Below, piece by piece: positions 25,924 through 35,789 of a DNA stretch of 64,000 bases (within the stretch, counting starts at the first letter, position 1; every line of letters starts with the position of its first letter). The position numbers were made by a program, and so were the translations under genes. The notes beneath the pieces were generated by a model, which saw nothing but the letters and a program-made list of their open reading frames with translations, searched no databases and was not told where the DNA came from. The stretch comes from Myxococcota bacterium (GTDB lineage Bacteria; Myxococcota_A; Polyangia; JAAYKL01), in the NCBI GenBank assembly GCA_030065855.1, contig JASJCT010000012.1, forward strand, positions 1 through 64,000, given 5' to 3'.

Positions 25924-26182
25924 TTAACCGCGACCTTTCCAGGCAGCCTATTATTTGCGATGAAACCGCCTCGCAGGGCCGCCTTTATTTATGATAGAAT
26001 AGGACAACTTGAGCTTGAAATATAGGCCTTCCTGCGTAGGATTTTTCCTACAGAATATGAGGATTGGTTCCTACAAAAGAAAACGGTATCCCCTGATGGC
26101 GCCAATGGAATTCTTTGTGTCAAATGGAGATTAGGGGGAATAAAAAAGGGGTTTGGTTGATTCTTTGGAGAGGAGGAAAAAG

Positions 26183-26881
26183 ATGCCTGGGGATTGCGCA
26201 AAAACACTGCCAGTGATCCCTTCATCGAAGACAATTATCTGCTGTGACGAAACGTTTAAAAGGCAGGGATTGGAGATCGCTCTCGAAATCGGAGGCTTAA
26301 AGGACATCGAACTGGTCGATGCGAATTACTTTGAGTTGTTTGTCGAGAGTGGGGTTGCTTCGCAACTGGTGCTTATCTGCAGTAACGATCACGTGATTAT
26401 GGGTAGGGGGCCCTTCATCGCTAGGTATCTTCGGTCAGCTGGATATGATGAAGCAATAGCGATCGTCACTTCAGCCCCTTCGATCCGCGAGATTTATGGG
26501 GCATTTAAAGCAGGCGTTGATGATTACCTGATCAATGGAAAAAAACTCGACATTGGTAAAGAGGCAAGTGGATTGATCGAGAGGGCTGCTCGGCATTGCG
26601 AAGAGGGAGAGTGGCAAAATCAAGTCGTTAGCGAGTTGGGCTTGTTTAGAACCGCCGGACTAACACCAGGACAAATCGAGATGCTAGTGGCGTTTTCAAA
26701 GGCGTTTGACCTGCAAGCTGATCTTGCCAAGAAGATGGGAAAAACTGAAAATCAAGTACGAAAGACCTTTTCGAGAATTTATAAGAAGCTTGGACCGCTG
26801 CTGGGTATTCAGAATTCGACACAACTGGCCGGCTTACTCACGGTGTGTATTGCCGGTGCAAAGGGCCCTATTGTAAACTGA
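26183..26881 (+). CDS. Atypical response-regulator-like protein: pseudo-receiver plus LuxR-type HTH
   Basis: LTPGQIEMLVAFSKAFDLQADLAKKMGKTENQVRKTFSRIYKKLG is LuxR-HTH-like; the receiver-like half lacks the normal phospho-Asp context. Confidence 0.6.
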   Translation: MPGDCAKTLPVIPSSKTIICCDETFKRQGLEIALEIGGLKDIELVDANYFELFVESGVASQLVLICSNDHVIMGRGPFIARYLRSAGYDEAIAIVTSAPSIREIYGAFKAGVDDYLINGKKLDIGKEASGLIERAARHCEEGEWQNQVVSELGLFRTAGLTPGQIEMLVAFSKAFDLQADLAKKMGKTENQVRKTFSRIYKKLGPLLGIQNSTQLAGLLTVCIAGAKGPIVN

Positions 26882-29024
26882 GGTCTCCCACAGGAATACG
26901 CAGTGCCACAGTAGTACCTCCGCCTGAGACGCCGGTGATCGCAACGGTACCGCCAAAGGGACGGGCCCGTTCAGCCATGCCCAGGAGGCCAATGGCGTCG
27001 TGGTGGGTCTTCTGGGCCTCGGTAATGCCGATGCCGTTGTCTTGGACCGTAGCGCAAATAGCACCCTCTCGTTCTTCTAAATCGATGATGACCTTTGTGG
27101 CCTTGGCGTGGCGAGCCACGTTGGTCAGGGATTCTTGGATGATGCGGTAGATAGCCGTGGCCAGGGAGCGGTCGAGGTCTGGTCTTTTGACGTGGCCGTT
27201 GAATGCTACGTGGACATCAGTCCGTTTAGCGAATTCAGATACCATCCACTCGATGGTTGGCACCAGGCCGATACCGTCCAGCATGGAGGGACGCAGTTCC
27301 TTGGTGATGCGCTGAACTGTCCCGATGGATTTGGTCGCGACCTCAGCAATGGTTCTGGCTCGTTGTTCTGTGCCAGGACCTACGGTCGCGTCGGACGTCA
27401 GATTTCTCTCGAGAATGGCCGCATCGATTTTGATACTGGTGAGGAGCTGTCCAAGCTCGTCGTGGAGCTCCCGTGCAATGCGGGCGCTCTCCTCTTCTTT
27501 CACCTCGGCCAGGCGTTCGCCCAGTCGTTGGAGTTGCTCTTGAGACGCGGCCAGGGCCTGGCGTTGCAGGTCCACCTTTTCGAACAGGAGTGCATTGGAG
27601 AGTCCCACCATGGCTGAGACCCGCAGGTCCTCCAGGAATTCTAGATCTCCCCGGGAATAGGGTTGCAGGTTTCTCTTTTCCTCGAGGTGGATCATGCCGA
27701 TAAGGGATTTTCCCCTAAGGAGAACGAGGCACACGTGGATGTTATGCTGTTTAAAGTAAGCCTTGACCGCTTCTCTTGCCCCTTCGAACATCTCATCCGA
27801 CGCGATCTGACTCAGTTCCACAGCGGCTCCGATGTCAACCAGCTGTTTAATCGCCGGATCTTCCTGCCTCATGGAGACAGATCCCACTTTCATTTTGCCT
27901 CGGTAGTGCTCGAACTTCCGCCACGTGACCGATGGCCCAGATGCTTGCTCCTCTGCATCATCGCCGGTTTCGCGCTTGAGCAGAATTGCGATCCGCTCTG
28001 GATACAGGGCATCGGCAATGGCGTCGAGCAACTGGGTCGCCACATCTCGGGTAGCCTGAAGGTTGCACATATCCTCCCCGAGCTTCTTAAGCACTTTTTG
28101 CCGATCGTATGCCCGTCGTTGAAACAAATGATCAATAGGAGGCTTGACCAGCCGCATGTAGGCATACCCCGCCCAGAACACCAGTATCACCAGAAACAGA
28201 TGATCGCCTCGGGAGACTTTCCCTGCTAGGGACAGCACTCCCCAAGCCAGCCCATAGATCGGCGTCATAGCAATCAGAAGCAACGCAATCCAAGCCGCGG
28301 TCTTATGGACAACAGTACGAATATCCCAAAGCCGATGCCGAATGATGGCGTAGGTCACCATAATAGGAAATACCGGCGACAACAGTGCAGGAATAATGGC
28401 AATTGCGCTCTGGGTATTGAGCATCGCAGGGAGTAGCATACTGTTGGTTCCTAGTAAGCCAAAAATGAATGCGACCAATAAGTATTGGATTTGAACCCGA
28501 TTATGTCCTGTTCTCTGCTTCAGACTTCTGATTAGATAAAATATCATCATGCACCAAGATCCGACTAAAAAAAGAACGTTTAGCGACATCAGGGGGCCAG
28601 CCACTGGTGCATACTTTGCGAATTCACTTGCTTCAATATCCGCTAGTATTAAGGAGCTCTTCCAGTGAAGAACACAGAGCACCATTGCCCAAACCGTGAA
28701 CCCACGTGTGATGCTTCGTTTTTCGGGTATATCAATGAAGTTAATGACGAAAAGCAATAGGAAAAGAACGCCTAATACACCAGTTGTCAAAGCAACTTTA
28801 ATCGTTATAAGTCCAATAAATCTCGTTGGTGCAAATACTGAAATGGATACATTTAGAGAAAACAATCCGGCGATAACACAAAAGAGACGCCAGATTCGCA
28901 GGTATTTTTTCGAAGGACCTTTAAAAAAAACGACCGCGCCGATTAAACAAAACACTATCCCAAAGAGGCCCGTAGCACTGAAGAAGAGTATTCTGGGCAA
29001 AGAGATTATATCGCTGTTAAACAA
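26868..29024 (-). CDS. Membrane sensor histidine kinase (N-terminal multi-TM, GAF-like, HisKA_3/HATPase, NarX/DegS type)
   Basis: ARIARELHDELGQLLTSIKID H-box; ATVQDNGIGI; GLLGMAERARPFGG; multiple N-terminal TM segments. Confidence 0.92.
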   Translation of the reverse strand: MFNSDIISLPRILFFSATGLFGIVFCLIGAVVFFKGPSKKYLRIWRLFCVIAGLFSLNVSISVFAPTRFIGLITIKVALTTGVLGVLFLLLFVINFIDIPEKRSITRGFTVWAMVLCVLHWKSSLILADIEASEFAKYAPVAGPLMSLNVLFLVGSWCMMIFYLIRSLKQRTGHNRVQIQYLLVAFIFGLLGTNSMLLPAMLNTQSAIAIIPALLSPVFPIMVTYAIIRHRLWDIRTVVHKTAAWIALLLIAMTPIYGLAWGVLSLAGKVSRGDHLFLVILVFWAGYAYMRLVKPPIDHLFQRRAYDRQKVLKKLGEDMCNLQATRDVATQLLDAIADALYPERIAILLKRETGDDAEEQASGPSVTWRKFEHYRGKMKVGSVSMRQEDPAIKQLVDIGAAVELSQIASDEMFEGAREAVKAYFKQHNIHVCLVLLRGKSLIGMIHLEEKRNLQPYSRGDLEFLEDLRVSAMVGLSNALLFEKVDLQRQALAASQEQLQRLGERLAEVKEEESARIARELHDELGQLLTSIKIDAAILERNLTSDATVGPGTEQRARTIAEVATKSIGTVQRITKELRPSMLDGIGLVPTIEWMVSEFAKRTDVHVAFNGHVKRPDLDRSLATAIYRIIQESLTNVARHAKATKVIIDLEEREGAICATVQDNGIGITEAQKTHHDAIGLLGMAERARPFGGTVAITGVSGGGTTVALRIPVGDLSLQ

Positions 29025-29052
29025 TGATTGACCTGGGGTTGAAATTTGGTTG

Positions 29053-30045
29053 CTACACCAGCGCGTCTTTCATCCATCCCATGCGCTTTATCGTTATCGC
29101 GTCCGGGTTTGATACGCCTAAACCGAATTTGCTATCCGCGACTTCGATGTGTTTGGGTGACACGGCGAGGGGTTCGTCTTTTCCAAAGAAGGCTTTGCGC
29201 TTGGCCTTGAGGATTCTCACACCAGTTGCGTCCACTGCCACCGGGTCTGTGCCTACGATCAGGCCGCGGTAGGGCCAGGTGTAGTCGGCTTGGAAATGGT
29301 GGGGGCCCTTGCCGTGAAACAGGGGCGTAAGCATCACCAGGATATTGAGTCGAGTCTTTCCCTTTACTGCCGGCAAATGCCACAACCCACCTAGGTCAGC
29401 GCAGGCATCGGGATGCCAGCTGGGTAGGTCGTCAGCAAACATAATGTAGTTTTTGATCAAGCTGCCCACGCCACTCCAATGGTGGGTCCGGAGCGGACGT
29501 ACGTTGATGAGCGCTGTGGCCTTTTTGAATACCGGATCCCCTTTCACACCCCGGTCGGAAATCGAAATGCTGTCCTCGGCAATACCCACCTTGAGCGCGC
29601 GGTCTTTTATCGCCTGCTCCAATCCACCTGGCGTGGCTAAAAATCGCCATTCATTGGACTTGATGCCCAGTACGTCATTGGAACGCAGCAGGTCGTTCCA
29701 CGCGTCGTCTGGCTCTTTTGACAGGAGCTCACCCACTGCCGTGTCCAACATCCACGCCAGTACATCGGCCTTTGGTTCATTGCCCGGGCCCAGGACATGT
29801 TCGTCTCGAACCAAAACCACCATAGCCTTTTTTGCCGGTGGTTTTTTTTGTGCTTGGGATTTCTCTTTTGGGGCCTTGGCAATCGGCTTGTCTTTTAAAG
29901 CTTGCTTTGGCGTTGGCTTGGCGCGATTGCACCCGGTGGCAAGCACAGCGCCTGGCACCAGGGCCGCACCTGCAGCCGCGCTGATAAACGCCCGGCGCGA
30001 TAGGTTCTTTTCCCGATTGTCAGGGTCATTCTTTTTGTCTGTCAT
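29053..30045 (-). CDS. Tat-exported DUF362-like protein
   Basis: SRRAFISAAAGAALVPGAVLATGC Tat/lipobox leader; VLGIKSNEW..SDRGV..LINVRPLRTHHWSGVGSLIKNYI, GTDPVAVDATGVRIL. Confidence 0.75.
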   Translation of the reverse strand: MTDKKNDPDNREKNLSRRAFISAAAGAALVPGAVLATGCNRAKPTPKQALKDKPIAKAPKEKSQAQKKPPAKKAMVVLVRDEHVLGPGNEPKADVLAWMLDTAVGELLSKEPDDAWNDLLRSNDVLGIKSNEWRFLATPGGLEQAIKDRALKVGIAEDSISISDRGVKGDPVFKKATALINVRPLRTHHWSGVGSLIKNYIMFADDLPSWHPDACADLGGLWHLPAVKGKTRLNILVMLTPLFHGKGPHHFQADYTWPYRGLIVGTDPVAVDATGVRILKAKRKAFFGKDEPLAVSPKHIEVADSKFGLGVSNPDAITIKRMGWMKDALV

Positions 30046-30105
30046 TTCAATGCTCCTGTTTTTTTGAACATCATATGGCCATTATGACGTGTCCCCAGTC
30101 ATCCT

Positions 30106-30966
30106 CTAAGCGGTTCCGAGCAGGTGGCGGACCATTGCTTGGTCAGATGCTTCTAACACTGCAAACAGGTGGCTTTTCTCAATCCTTACGCCTGCCCACT
30201 TGCCGCTGCCCCTATCAAATGCATCTCCTGTCTCAGCGCGTTGAAACAGGGTTTCGAACAGGTCTTTTCTGGCCACTTTGGCATCATCGTATGCTGGATA
30301 TGCAATGGCAAGGAAAACAGCAGAGCTCTCTTTTTTTTGAGCTTGCAAGTGCAATCGATACACCCCCAGGAGCCCGTCCGTGTTGGCAGAGAGGTGCAGT
30401 GGATTGCCCGCTCCCACTGCATACCGCCTATCCAATGTCTCTGCGTCGTGGAAGAAGTAGAGGTGCGCTTTTTGCAGGCCTTTCTTTGGCATTTGATCGA
30501 CCAGGGGTGGCATCGGCCCATCTTTGCCAATGGCCTTTGAGATCTGCCGGCCGATCGCCAGGGTCGCTGCCTTGGTCTCCTTGGTGTTTGCAAGCGCCAC
30601 GATTGATACGAAAAACCGGTCCCGCCAAAAATAGAGCGACCCGCCTTGAAATTCAGATGCTTGACCAATGCCAGGGTCTACTTCTTCCCGTATATCGTGG
30701 TGGTAGGCACCAAAGGCATCTTCAGACGACCCCATATCGAAGAGGTCTACAAAGATGTCAGGTGCGCCTTCTTTTTGGTACACCCGGCTCAGTACTTTTT
30801 TTACGTTGAGAGAGCGATAGACTTCTGCCCCACCGTCGATGAGATCGAACAGGGTGTCTTTGTCGAATTCCCGGTCCGGGTCCAGGGCGCGCCATCCATG
30901 TACAGATCCCGGTAGCATCCCTTTCCAATCATCTTTGTTGCTTGAATTTGTCTTAGGTGCTTTCAT
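30106..30966 (-). CDS. DUF6599-like protein
   Basis: DTLFDLIDGGAEVYRSLNVKKVLSRVYQKEG..VDLFDMGSSEDAFGAYHHDI pattern. Confidence 0.6.
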   Translation of the reverse strand: MKAPKTNSSNKDDWKGMLPGSVHGWRALDPDREFDKDTLFDLIDGGAEVYRSLNVKKVLSRVYQKEGAPDIFVDLFDMGSSEDAFGAYHHDIREEVDPGIGQASEFQGGSLYFWRDRFFVSIVALANTKETKAATLAIGRQISKAIGKDGPMPPLVDQMPKKGLQKAHLYFFHDAETLDRRYAVGAGNPLHLSANTDGLLGVYRLHLQAQKKESSAVFLAIAYPAYDDAKVARKDLFETLFQRAETGDAFDRGSGKWAGVRIEKSHLFAVLEASDQAMVRHLLGTA

Positions 30967-30993
30967 CACAGCTCCTTAAAAAATCAGTATGCA

Positions 30994-31902
30994 TCACCCC
31001 TTATCCACTCTTAGCCCTGCTGTGATAGCTTGGCCCTGCGCTTCTGTCCAAAGCAGGGGATCAGGACGGCATCCAATGCGGTGATCTCCCCGAGCGAGAT
31101 GGCACGGACGGTATTGGTTCATTACATTGATGTACGTGTGCGGGCTCACTTCTTTTGAGAGAAACGCAATGGCCTTTTGGCTACCCCCGAGTCCTTCGGG
31201 CATGACGAGATGCCTTACGAGAAGCCCCTTTATGGCCAACCCGTTTTCGTCCATTTCGAGATCGCCGACCTGGCGATGCATCTCCAATATGGCGGCTTGC
31301 GCTATCTCTGGGTAATCCGGCGCCGAGCAGAACGCGGCTGCCGGTGACTCATCCATGAACTTCAGATCTGGCATGTAGATGTCGACCACACCGTCGAGAA
31401 GTTTGAGGGCATCGGTTGATTCGTATCCACCTGAGTTCCATACCAATGGCATCCTCAGGCCATTTTCCACTGCAAGAACGAGCGCCTCGAGGATCTGGGC
31501 CAGCACATGGGTGGGGGTGACGATATTGAGATTGTGGCAGCCAAGATCCTGTATTGAGAGAAATGCTTGTGCAAGCTTCCTGGCAGTCACCTCGCGTCCT
31601 GCAGCGCTGTGGCTGATATCCGCGTTTTGGCAAAACGAGCAGTTCAAATTGCATCCCACCATAAAAACCGTGCCTGAACCGCGCGTTCCGACCAGAGGAG
31701 ATTCCTCGCCAAAGTGGGGGGAGACCGACGCGACACGGGCATACCTGCCAATACGGCACACACCTACTTCATCGCGCAGGCGGTTCACACCACACGCTCT
31801 GGGGCAGAGGTCACACGACGCCAGGCGCGCAAGCGCCGCCTCTTTTCGCAACTCAAGCCCCCCTGATTCAGCGGTATGCATATAGCGGAAAGTATTGTAC
31901 AC
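30994..31902 (-). CDS. Radical SAM protein, pyruvate-formate-lyase-activating-enzyme-related
   Basis: CDLCPRACGVNR followed by CNLNCSFCQN (CX3CX2C), then DIYMPDLKFMDESPAA. Confidence 0.88.
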   Translation of the reverse strand: MYNTFRYMHTAESGGLELRKEAALARLASCDLCPRACGVNRLRDEVGVCRIGRYARVASVSPHFGEESPLVGTRGSGTVFMVGCNLNCSFCQNADISHSAAGREVTARKLAQAFLSIQDLGCHNLNIVTPTHVLAQILEALVLAVENGLRMPLVWNSGGYESTDALKLLDGVVDIYMPDLKFMDESPAAAFCSAPDYPEIAQAAILEMHRQVGDLEMDENGLAIKGLLVRHLVMPEGLGGSQKAIAFLSKEVSPHTYINVMNQYRPCHLARGDHRIGCRPDPLLWTEAQGQAITAGLRVDKG

Positions 31903-31930
31903 AAGCTTATTAACCGATATCTAAGGGAAA

Positions 31931-33481
31931 ATGACAATGAGAATTCAAATCAACGCTTTAGCGGTGGTGTTGCTCACCGGGGTGCTGGTTTTTGGCTGTA
32001 GCGACGACACACCAGACGGCCCGTGTGGCAATGGTATCCGGGAGCTGGATGAGCGGTGTGACGACGGAAATACTGACGACGGGGACGGCTGTTCAGCCGA
32101 GTGTCTGTTTGAACACAATATCAGGCATGAACAGCTCTGTACCTGGCTTTCGAACAATTGGGTGGGGGTGTTCATTCTCTATGCCGGTCCGGATGCGTTT
32201 TACCAGCGCTGCATGAGCATCTCTTCTGGAACGGAAATGGTGCTCATTCAAGAGGTGCGACGCATTGTGCCGGACGGTCATTTCGACATTTTTCTCGGAC
32301 CCGACCACCCGGACAACACTGAAGAAGCCACCTGGGAGCACGCGCGGATTGTCCGGCTCGTGGTCACAGACAGTAACGACGGCGTAACCATTGTCAAAAC
32401 CACGGACGCCCTCGCTGCCCTGGGACTCACCAAGGGGACCGTGATCACGGCAATCAACGGCACAGCAGTGGATGTTTGGGTCGCGCAACTCATGGAGCGG
32501 TTCCCCCAATCGTCTGAGCAGGAATCCAGGGAAGAGGCGCTCAAAACCCTGTTTGCCACCCAGTGGAAATTTTGGGTCTATCGGCAGCGCATCGATATCC
32601 CCCTGTTCGACGGAGAGAGCGTCGATATTGGGATTCTCAATACAGAGACCGGCGCAACAGCCACGGTGACCGCCCCGTTCGAACGGTTTGGAGATTGGGA
32701 CCTCCCTGGTGAGGGCGAATGGGATTTTACAATGGGATTTCAAGGGCATTTCGGCACCATTCAAGACTACTATGTCGATGTGGATGAGGCGTGCGTGTCT
32801 GAATTTGAATACGCGGTCTTAAAGGCCATAGACGGCGAGAATTGGGTGATTTACTATCTGCCCGGTTTTTACGACTACAATTATCAAGAGATCCCCCTGA
32901 AAGATAAACTGACCTGTTTTCAGCAACTTGCCCACCGAGCAGATCGGTTTGTGCTGGATTTGAGGGACACCTTTGGCGGCGGTGAGTTTATTCCGGTGAT
33001 GTTTTACAACCTGCAGGTCGACACCAGGATTGTCGCAAAGAACAAGTTTTGGCAAGACGGCACCTTAACCGAAACAGGGGAGGGCGACTTAGGACCAGAG
33101 TTCGTTTTGGAACCCGAGCAACACGAGGGTTTTACACCTATCTCACGGGATGTCCCGATCTACATCTGGCCCAATTCAGTGTGTGGGAGCGGGTGCGACC
33201 TATTCAATATCGGTGTGAAAACAAGAGTTAAACCAGAAGACGACAACATCGTCATCATCGGCAAGAAAACCGCGGGTCGCATCATGGGTGTGGAGCCGAG
33301 AGATTTCAATGACTACGTCATTTCAGCACCCACCTGGGGACTGTTCCAAGAGAACGGCGACCCCTGGGAAGGCATCTACGCAGAACCCGACGTGCCCTTT
33401 GACGTGGATGCAGTGGATTACCAAAGCGCCGACCAGGTGCTGGCCAAGTTCATAGCGTTTATTAAATCCGAAAACCTGTAG
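31931..33481 (+). CDS. Lipoprotein with Myxococcus-type Cys-rich repeat and S41-like (tail-specific protease) domain
   Basis: Lipobox [36 protein letters not shown]-like [54 protein letters not shown]. Confidence 0.75.
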   Translation: MTMRIQINALAVVLLTGVLVFGCSDDTPDGPCGNGIRELDERCDDGNTDDGDGCSAECLFEHNIRHEQLCTWLSNNWVGVFILYAGPDAFYQRCMSISSGTEMVLIQEVRRIVPDGHFDIFLGPDHPDNTEEATWEHARIVRLVVTDSNDGVTIVKTTDALAALGLTKGTVITAINGTAVDVWVAQLMERFPQSSEQESREEALKTLFATQWKFWVYRQRIDIPLFDGESVDIGILNTETGATATVTAPFERFGDWDLPGEGEWDFTMGFQGHFGTIQDYYVDVDEACVSEFEYAVLKAIDGENWVIYYLPGFYDYNYQEIPLKDKLTCFQQLAHRADRFVLDLRDTFGGGEFIPVMFYNLQVDTRIVAKNKFWQDGTLTETGEGDLGPEFVLEPEQHEGFTPISRDVPIYIWPNSVCGSGCDLFNIGVKTRVKPEDDNIVIIGKKTAGRIMGVEPRDFNDYVISAPTWGLFQENGDPWEGIYAEPDVPFDVDAVDYQSADQVLAKFIAFIKSENL

Positions 33482-33681
33482 TTCAAATATACAGGTCGCA
33501 CAGACGTGCTATAGATTAGCAGGCTGCGATTTTGGCTGCGAATACATCGCAGCCCTATATTAGAGATTTTCGACTAGAAATATACTTTTACAAAGAATAT
33601 TTGAAGGTCAGTGGTTTGTGTGTCACACCTATAGGAACATAGTAGTTTACGAACAAAAGTAGATAGTTAGAGGATATTGCA

Positions 33682-35775
33682 GTGTTGCCGGAGCAGATAC
33701 GCATTTTGCTGGTCGACGATGGCGTGGAAACTGCCGGTCACCTCGCGCAACTGGCGGCCCAGGATAAGATCTTCCCTGAGCCTGAGCTCAGCCATGTAAA
33801 AGACGCGCAAGCCGCAGTAAAGGCTGCCCTCGCAGGTCCTTTTGATGTGGCGCTTTTCGCAATTCCGGAAAATGAAGATACCCCAGCGAGCTACTTTACC
33901 CAATTTAAAGAGCGCGTAGGTGATCTTCCGATAATCCCCCTCTTAAAAAACCAGAACGCTTCGGTTTTTAAAACATTGATGGACGCTGGCGCTGAGGATT
34001 GCCTATCTTTTGATCAGATCACCCCCCCCCTTTTGGCGCGATCCCTCTGCTTTACTGTGGCGCAGAAACAGCACCGGGATAAAGTGAACGCATTGACCGA
34101 CAAGGTTCAAGAAACCAATATCGCCCTCGATCGCGCGGTATCAAGGGTAAACCAGCTGCAAAAAATCGATAACGCCGCCCGAATCGCAAGGGATGAATTT
34201 TTTACAAAACTATGCCAAGAAGTATGCACCCCCTTAAACGGCATCATTCCAATGGCCAGTATGTTGCTCGAGACCGAGCTCAACTTTGAGCAAAGAGACC
34301 TGGTTCAGACCATCTCCAGCAGTGCCGATGCCCTCATGCTCATCATCAGCGATATGCTGGACATGTCAAAATTGAATGAGGATGATTGCGATTTAGCCGT
34401 GGTGGATTTTGACCTCAGAACCACCCTGGAAGAGATCAATAACCTGCTGTCGTTAAAGTCCCGGGACAAGGGATTGAACTACGCTTGCCTTATCGAAAGT
34501 GAGGTGCCCTCCTTTGTTCGCGGAGATCCGACGCGGTTTCGTCAAATTTTAACCCACCTGGTCGGTGTCGCAGTTGATTCAACCAACCGTGGGGAAGTGG
34601 TGCTCAATATCTCCCTAGAGGATGAAGATGACGAACGGGCGTACATCCGGTTTGCAGTAAATGATACTGCCGAGGGGGTCTCTCAACAAACACTCGACCA
34701 ATTATTTAAAGAAAACTCAGAGGTCGAACCGCCCGTATTGAGCGATGTAGATGACCAAACCGCGGGCCTGCTCATTGCCAAGCGACTCGTAGAGGCAATG
34801 GGGGGGCAGATAGGCGGGCTCAGCGAGCCAGGTAGCGGTAACACATTTTGGTTTACAGTAATATTGGAGAAGCAACTCATCGAAGATGTGGCGGCCGGCG
34901 ATATTGCACTGACCCTGCAAAACGAACGCGTGCTTGTTGTGGATCACAGCGCAACGGTGCGCCAAACCTGTGAGATGATGCTACAGGCGTGGAATTGCCG
35001 CTTTGAAGGTGCGATAGACGCCACAAGCGCGCTCGCAATACTCCAACAGGCTGTCGAAAACAGCGATCCCTTTTCACTCGCGCTTATAGATATGCAACTG
35101 CCCCGCGTGGGCGGAAAAGAACTCGGTCGAATCATCACCCGCGAGGGCAAGTACCGGGAAACAGATCTCATATTGATGACCACGCCGATCCACCGCTGTA
35201 ATGCAGTCGAACTTAAAAATTTCGGCTTTTGTAAGAACATCACCAAGCCTATTCGACGCAAACAGCTCTTCGACACCCTCGTGATGGTACTCAACCGGGA
35301 GTCCCGGGCATTGCTGCCCGAACCCGGTGGTACCCCATCTGTAGCCACAGCCTATTTCATGCACGAAGTGAACAAGCTGAAGCTTCGGATATTGATAGCA
35401 GAGCACACCCCTGAAGGGACTGGGCCAGATCAACAGACAACCGGAAAGATGATGGGGAAGCTCGGATACAAGATAGATGTGGTCGACAACGGCCTCAAAG
35501 CCATCCGAGCTCTGATTGCTGCAGATTACGACTTGGTGCTGATGGATGTGGCAATGCCTGAAATGGACGGTGTCCAAGCTGCCCAGATCATACGGGATCC
35601 CAACTCCGAAGTACGAAACCACGATCTACCCGTCATCGCTATCATGGATCCCGCCCTGAAACAGGATGAAAAACAATACCTAGATGCAGGCATCAGCGAC
35701 TGCATCACGAAACCCACAGATCCGGACCAACTGGTTGCCGCCATCGATAAATGGGGCATGGATGCGATGCCGTAG
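33682..35775 (+). CDS. Hybrid histidine-kinase-like protein with degenerate kinase core (REC-HisKA*-HATPase*-REC-REC)
   Basis: Alignable by eye to BarA-type kinases, but H-box reads CQEVCTPLNG (His to Gln), N-box HLVGVAVDST, G1 DTAEGVS; GTG start with agagga upstream. Confidence 0.85.
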   Translation: MLPEQIRILLVDDGVETAGHLAQLAAQDKIFPEPELSHVKDAQAAVKAALAGPFDVALFAIPENEDTPASYFTQFKERVGDLPIIPLLKNQNASVFKTLMDAGAEDCLSFDQITPPLLARSLCFTVAQKQHRDKVNALTDKVQETNIALDRAVSRVNQLQKIDNAARIARDEFFTKLCQEVCTPLNGIIPMASMLLETELNFEQRDLVQTISSSADALMLIISDMLDMSKLNEDDCDLAVVDFDLRTTLEEINNLLSLKSRDKGLNYACLIESEVPSFVRGDPTRFRQILTHLVGVAVDSTNRGEVVLNISLEDEDDERAYIRFAVNDTAEGVSQQTLDQLFKENSEVEPPVLSDVDDQTAGLLIAKRLVEAMGGQIGGLSEPGSGNTFWFTVILEKQLIEDVAAGDIALTLQNERVLVVDHSATVRQTCEMMLQAWNCRFEGAIDATSALAILQQAVENSDPFSLALIDMQLPRVGGKELGRIITREGKYRETDLILMTTPIHRCNAVELKNFGFCKNITKPIRRKQLFDTLVMVLNRESRALLPEPGGTPSVATAYFMHEVNKLKLRILIAEHTPEGTGPDQQTTGKMMGKLGYKIDVVDNGLKAIRALIAADYDLVLMDVAMPEMDGVQAAQIIRDPNSEVRNHDLPVIAIMDPALKQDEKQYLDAGISDCITKPTDPDQLVAAIDKWGMDAMP

Positions 35776-35789
35776 CAGCGCGTTGGTGA

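Noticed and set aside
32093-32764. 223-aa minus-strand ORF opposite the S41-like lipoprotein
   Set aside because: No domain signature; the plus-strand frame has lipobox, Cys-rich repeat and S41-like motifs
33530-33556. GGCTGCGA-ATACA-TCGCAGCC hairpin downstream of the S41-like gene as a terminator
   Set aside because: Good 8-bp stem but no following T tract; function not supported
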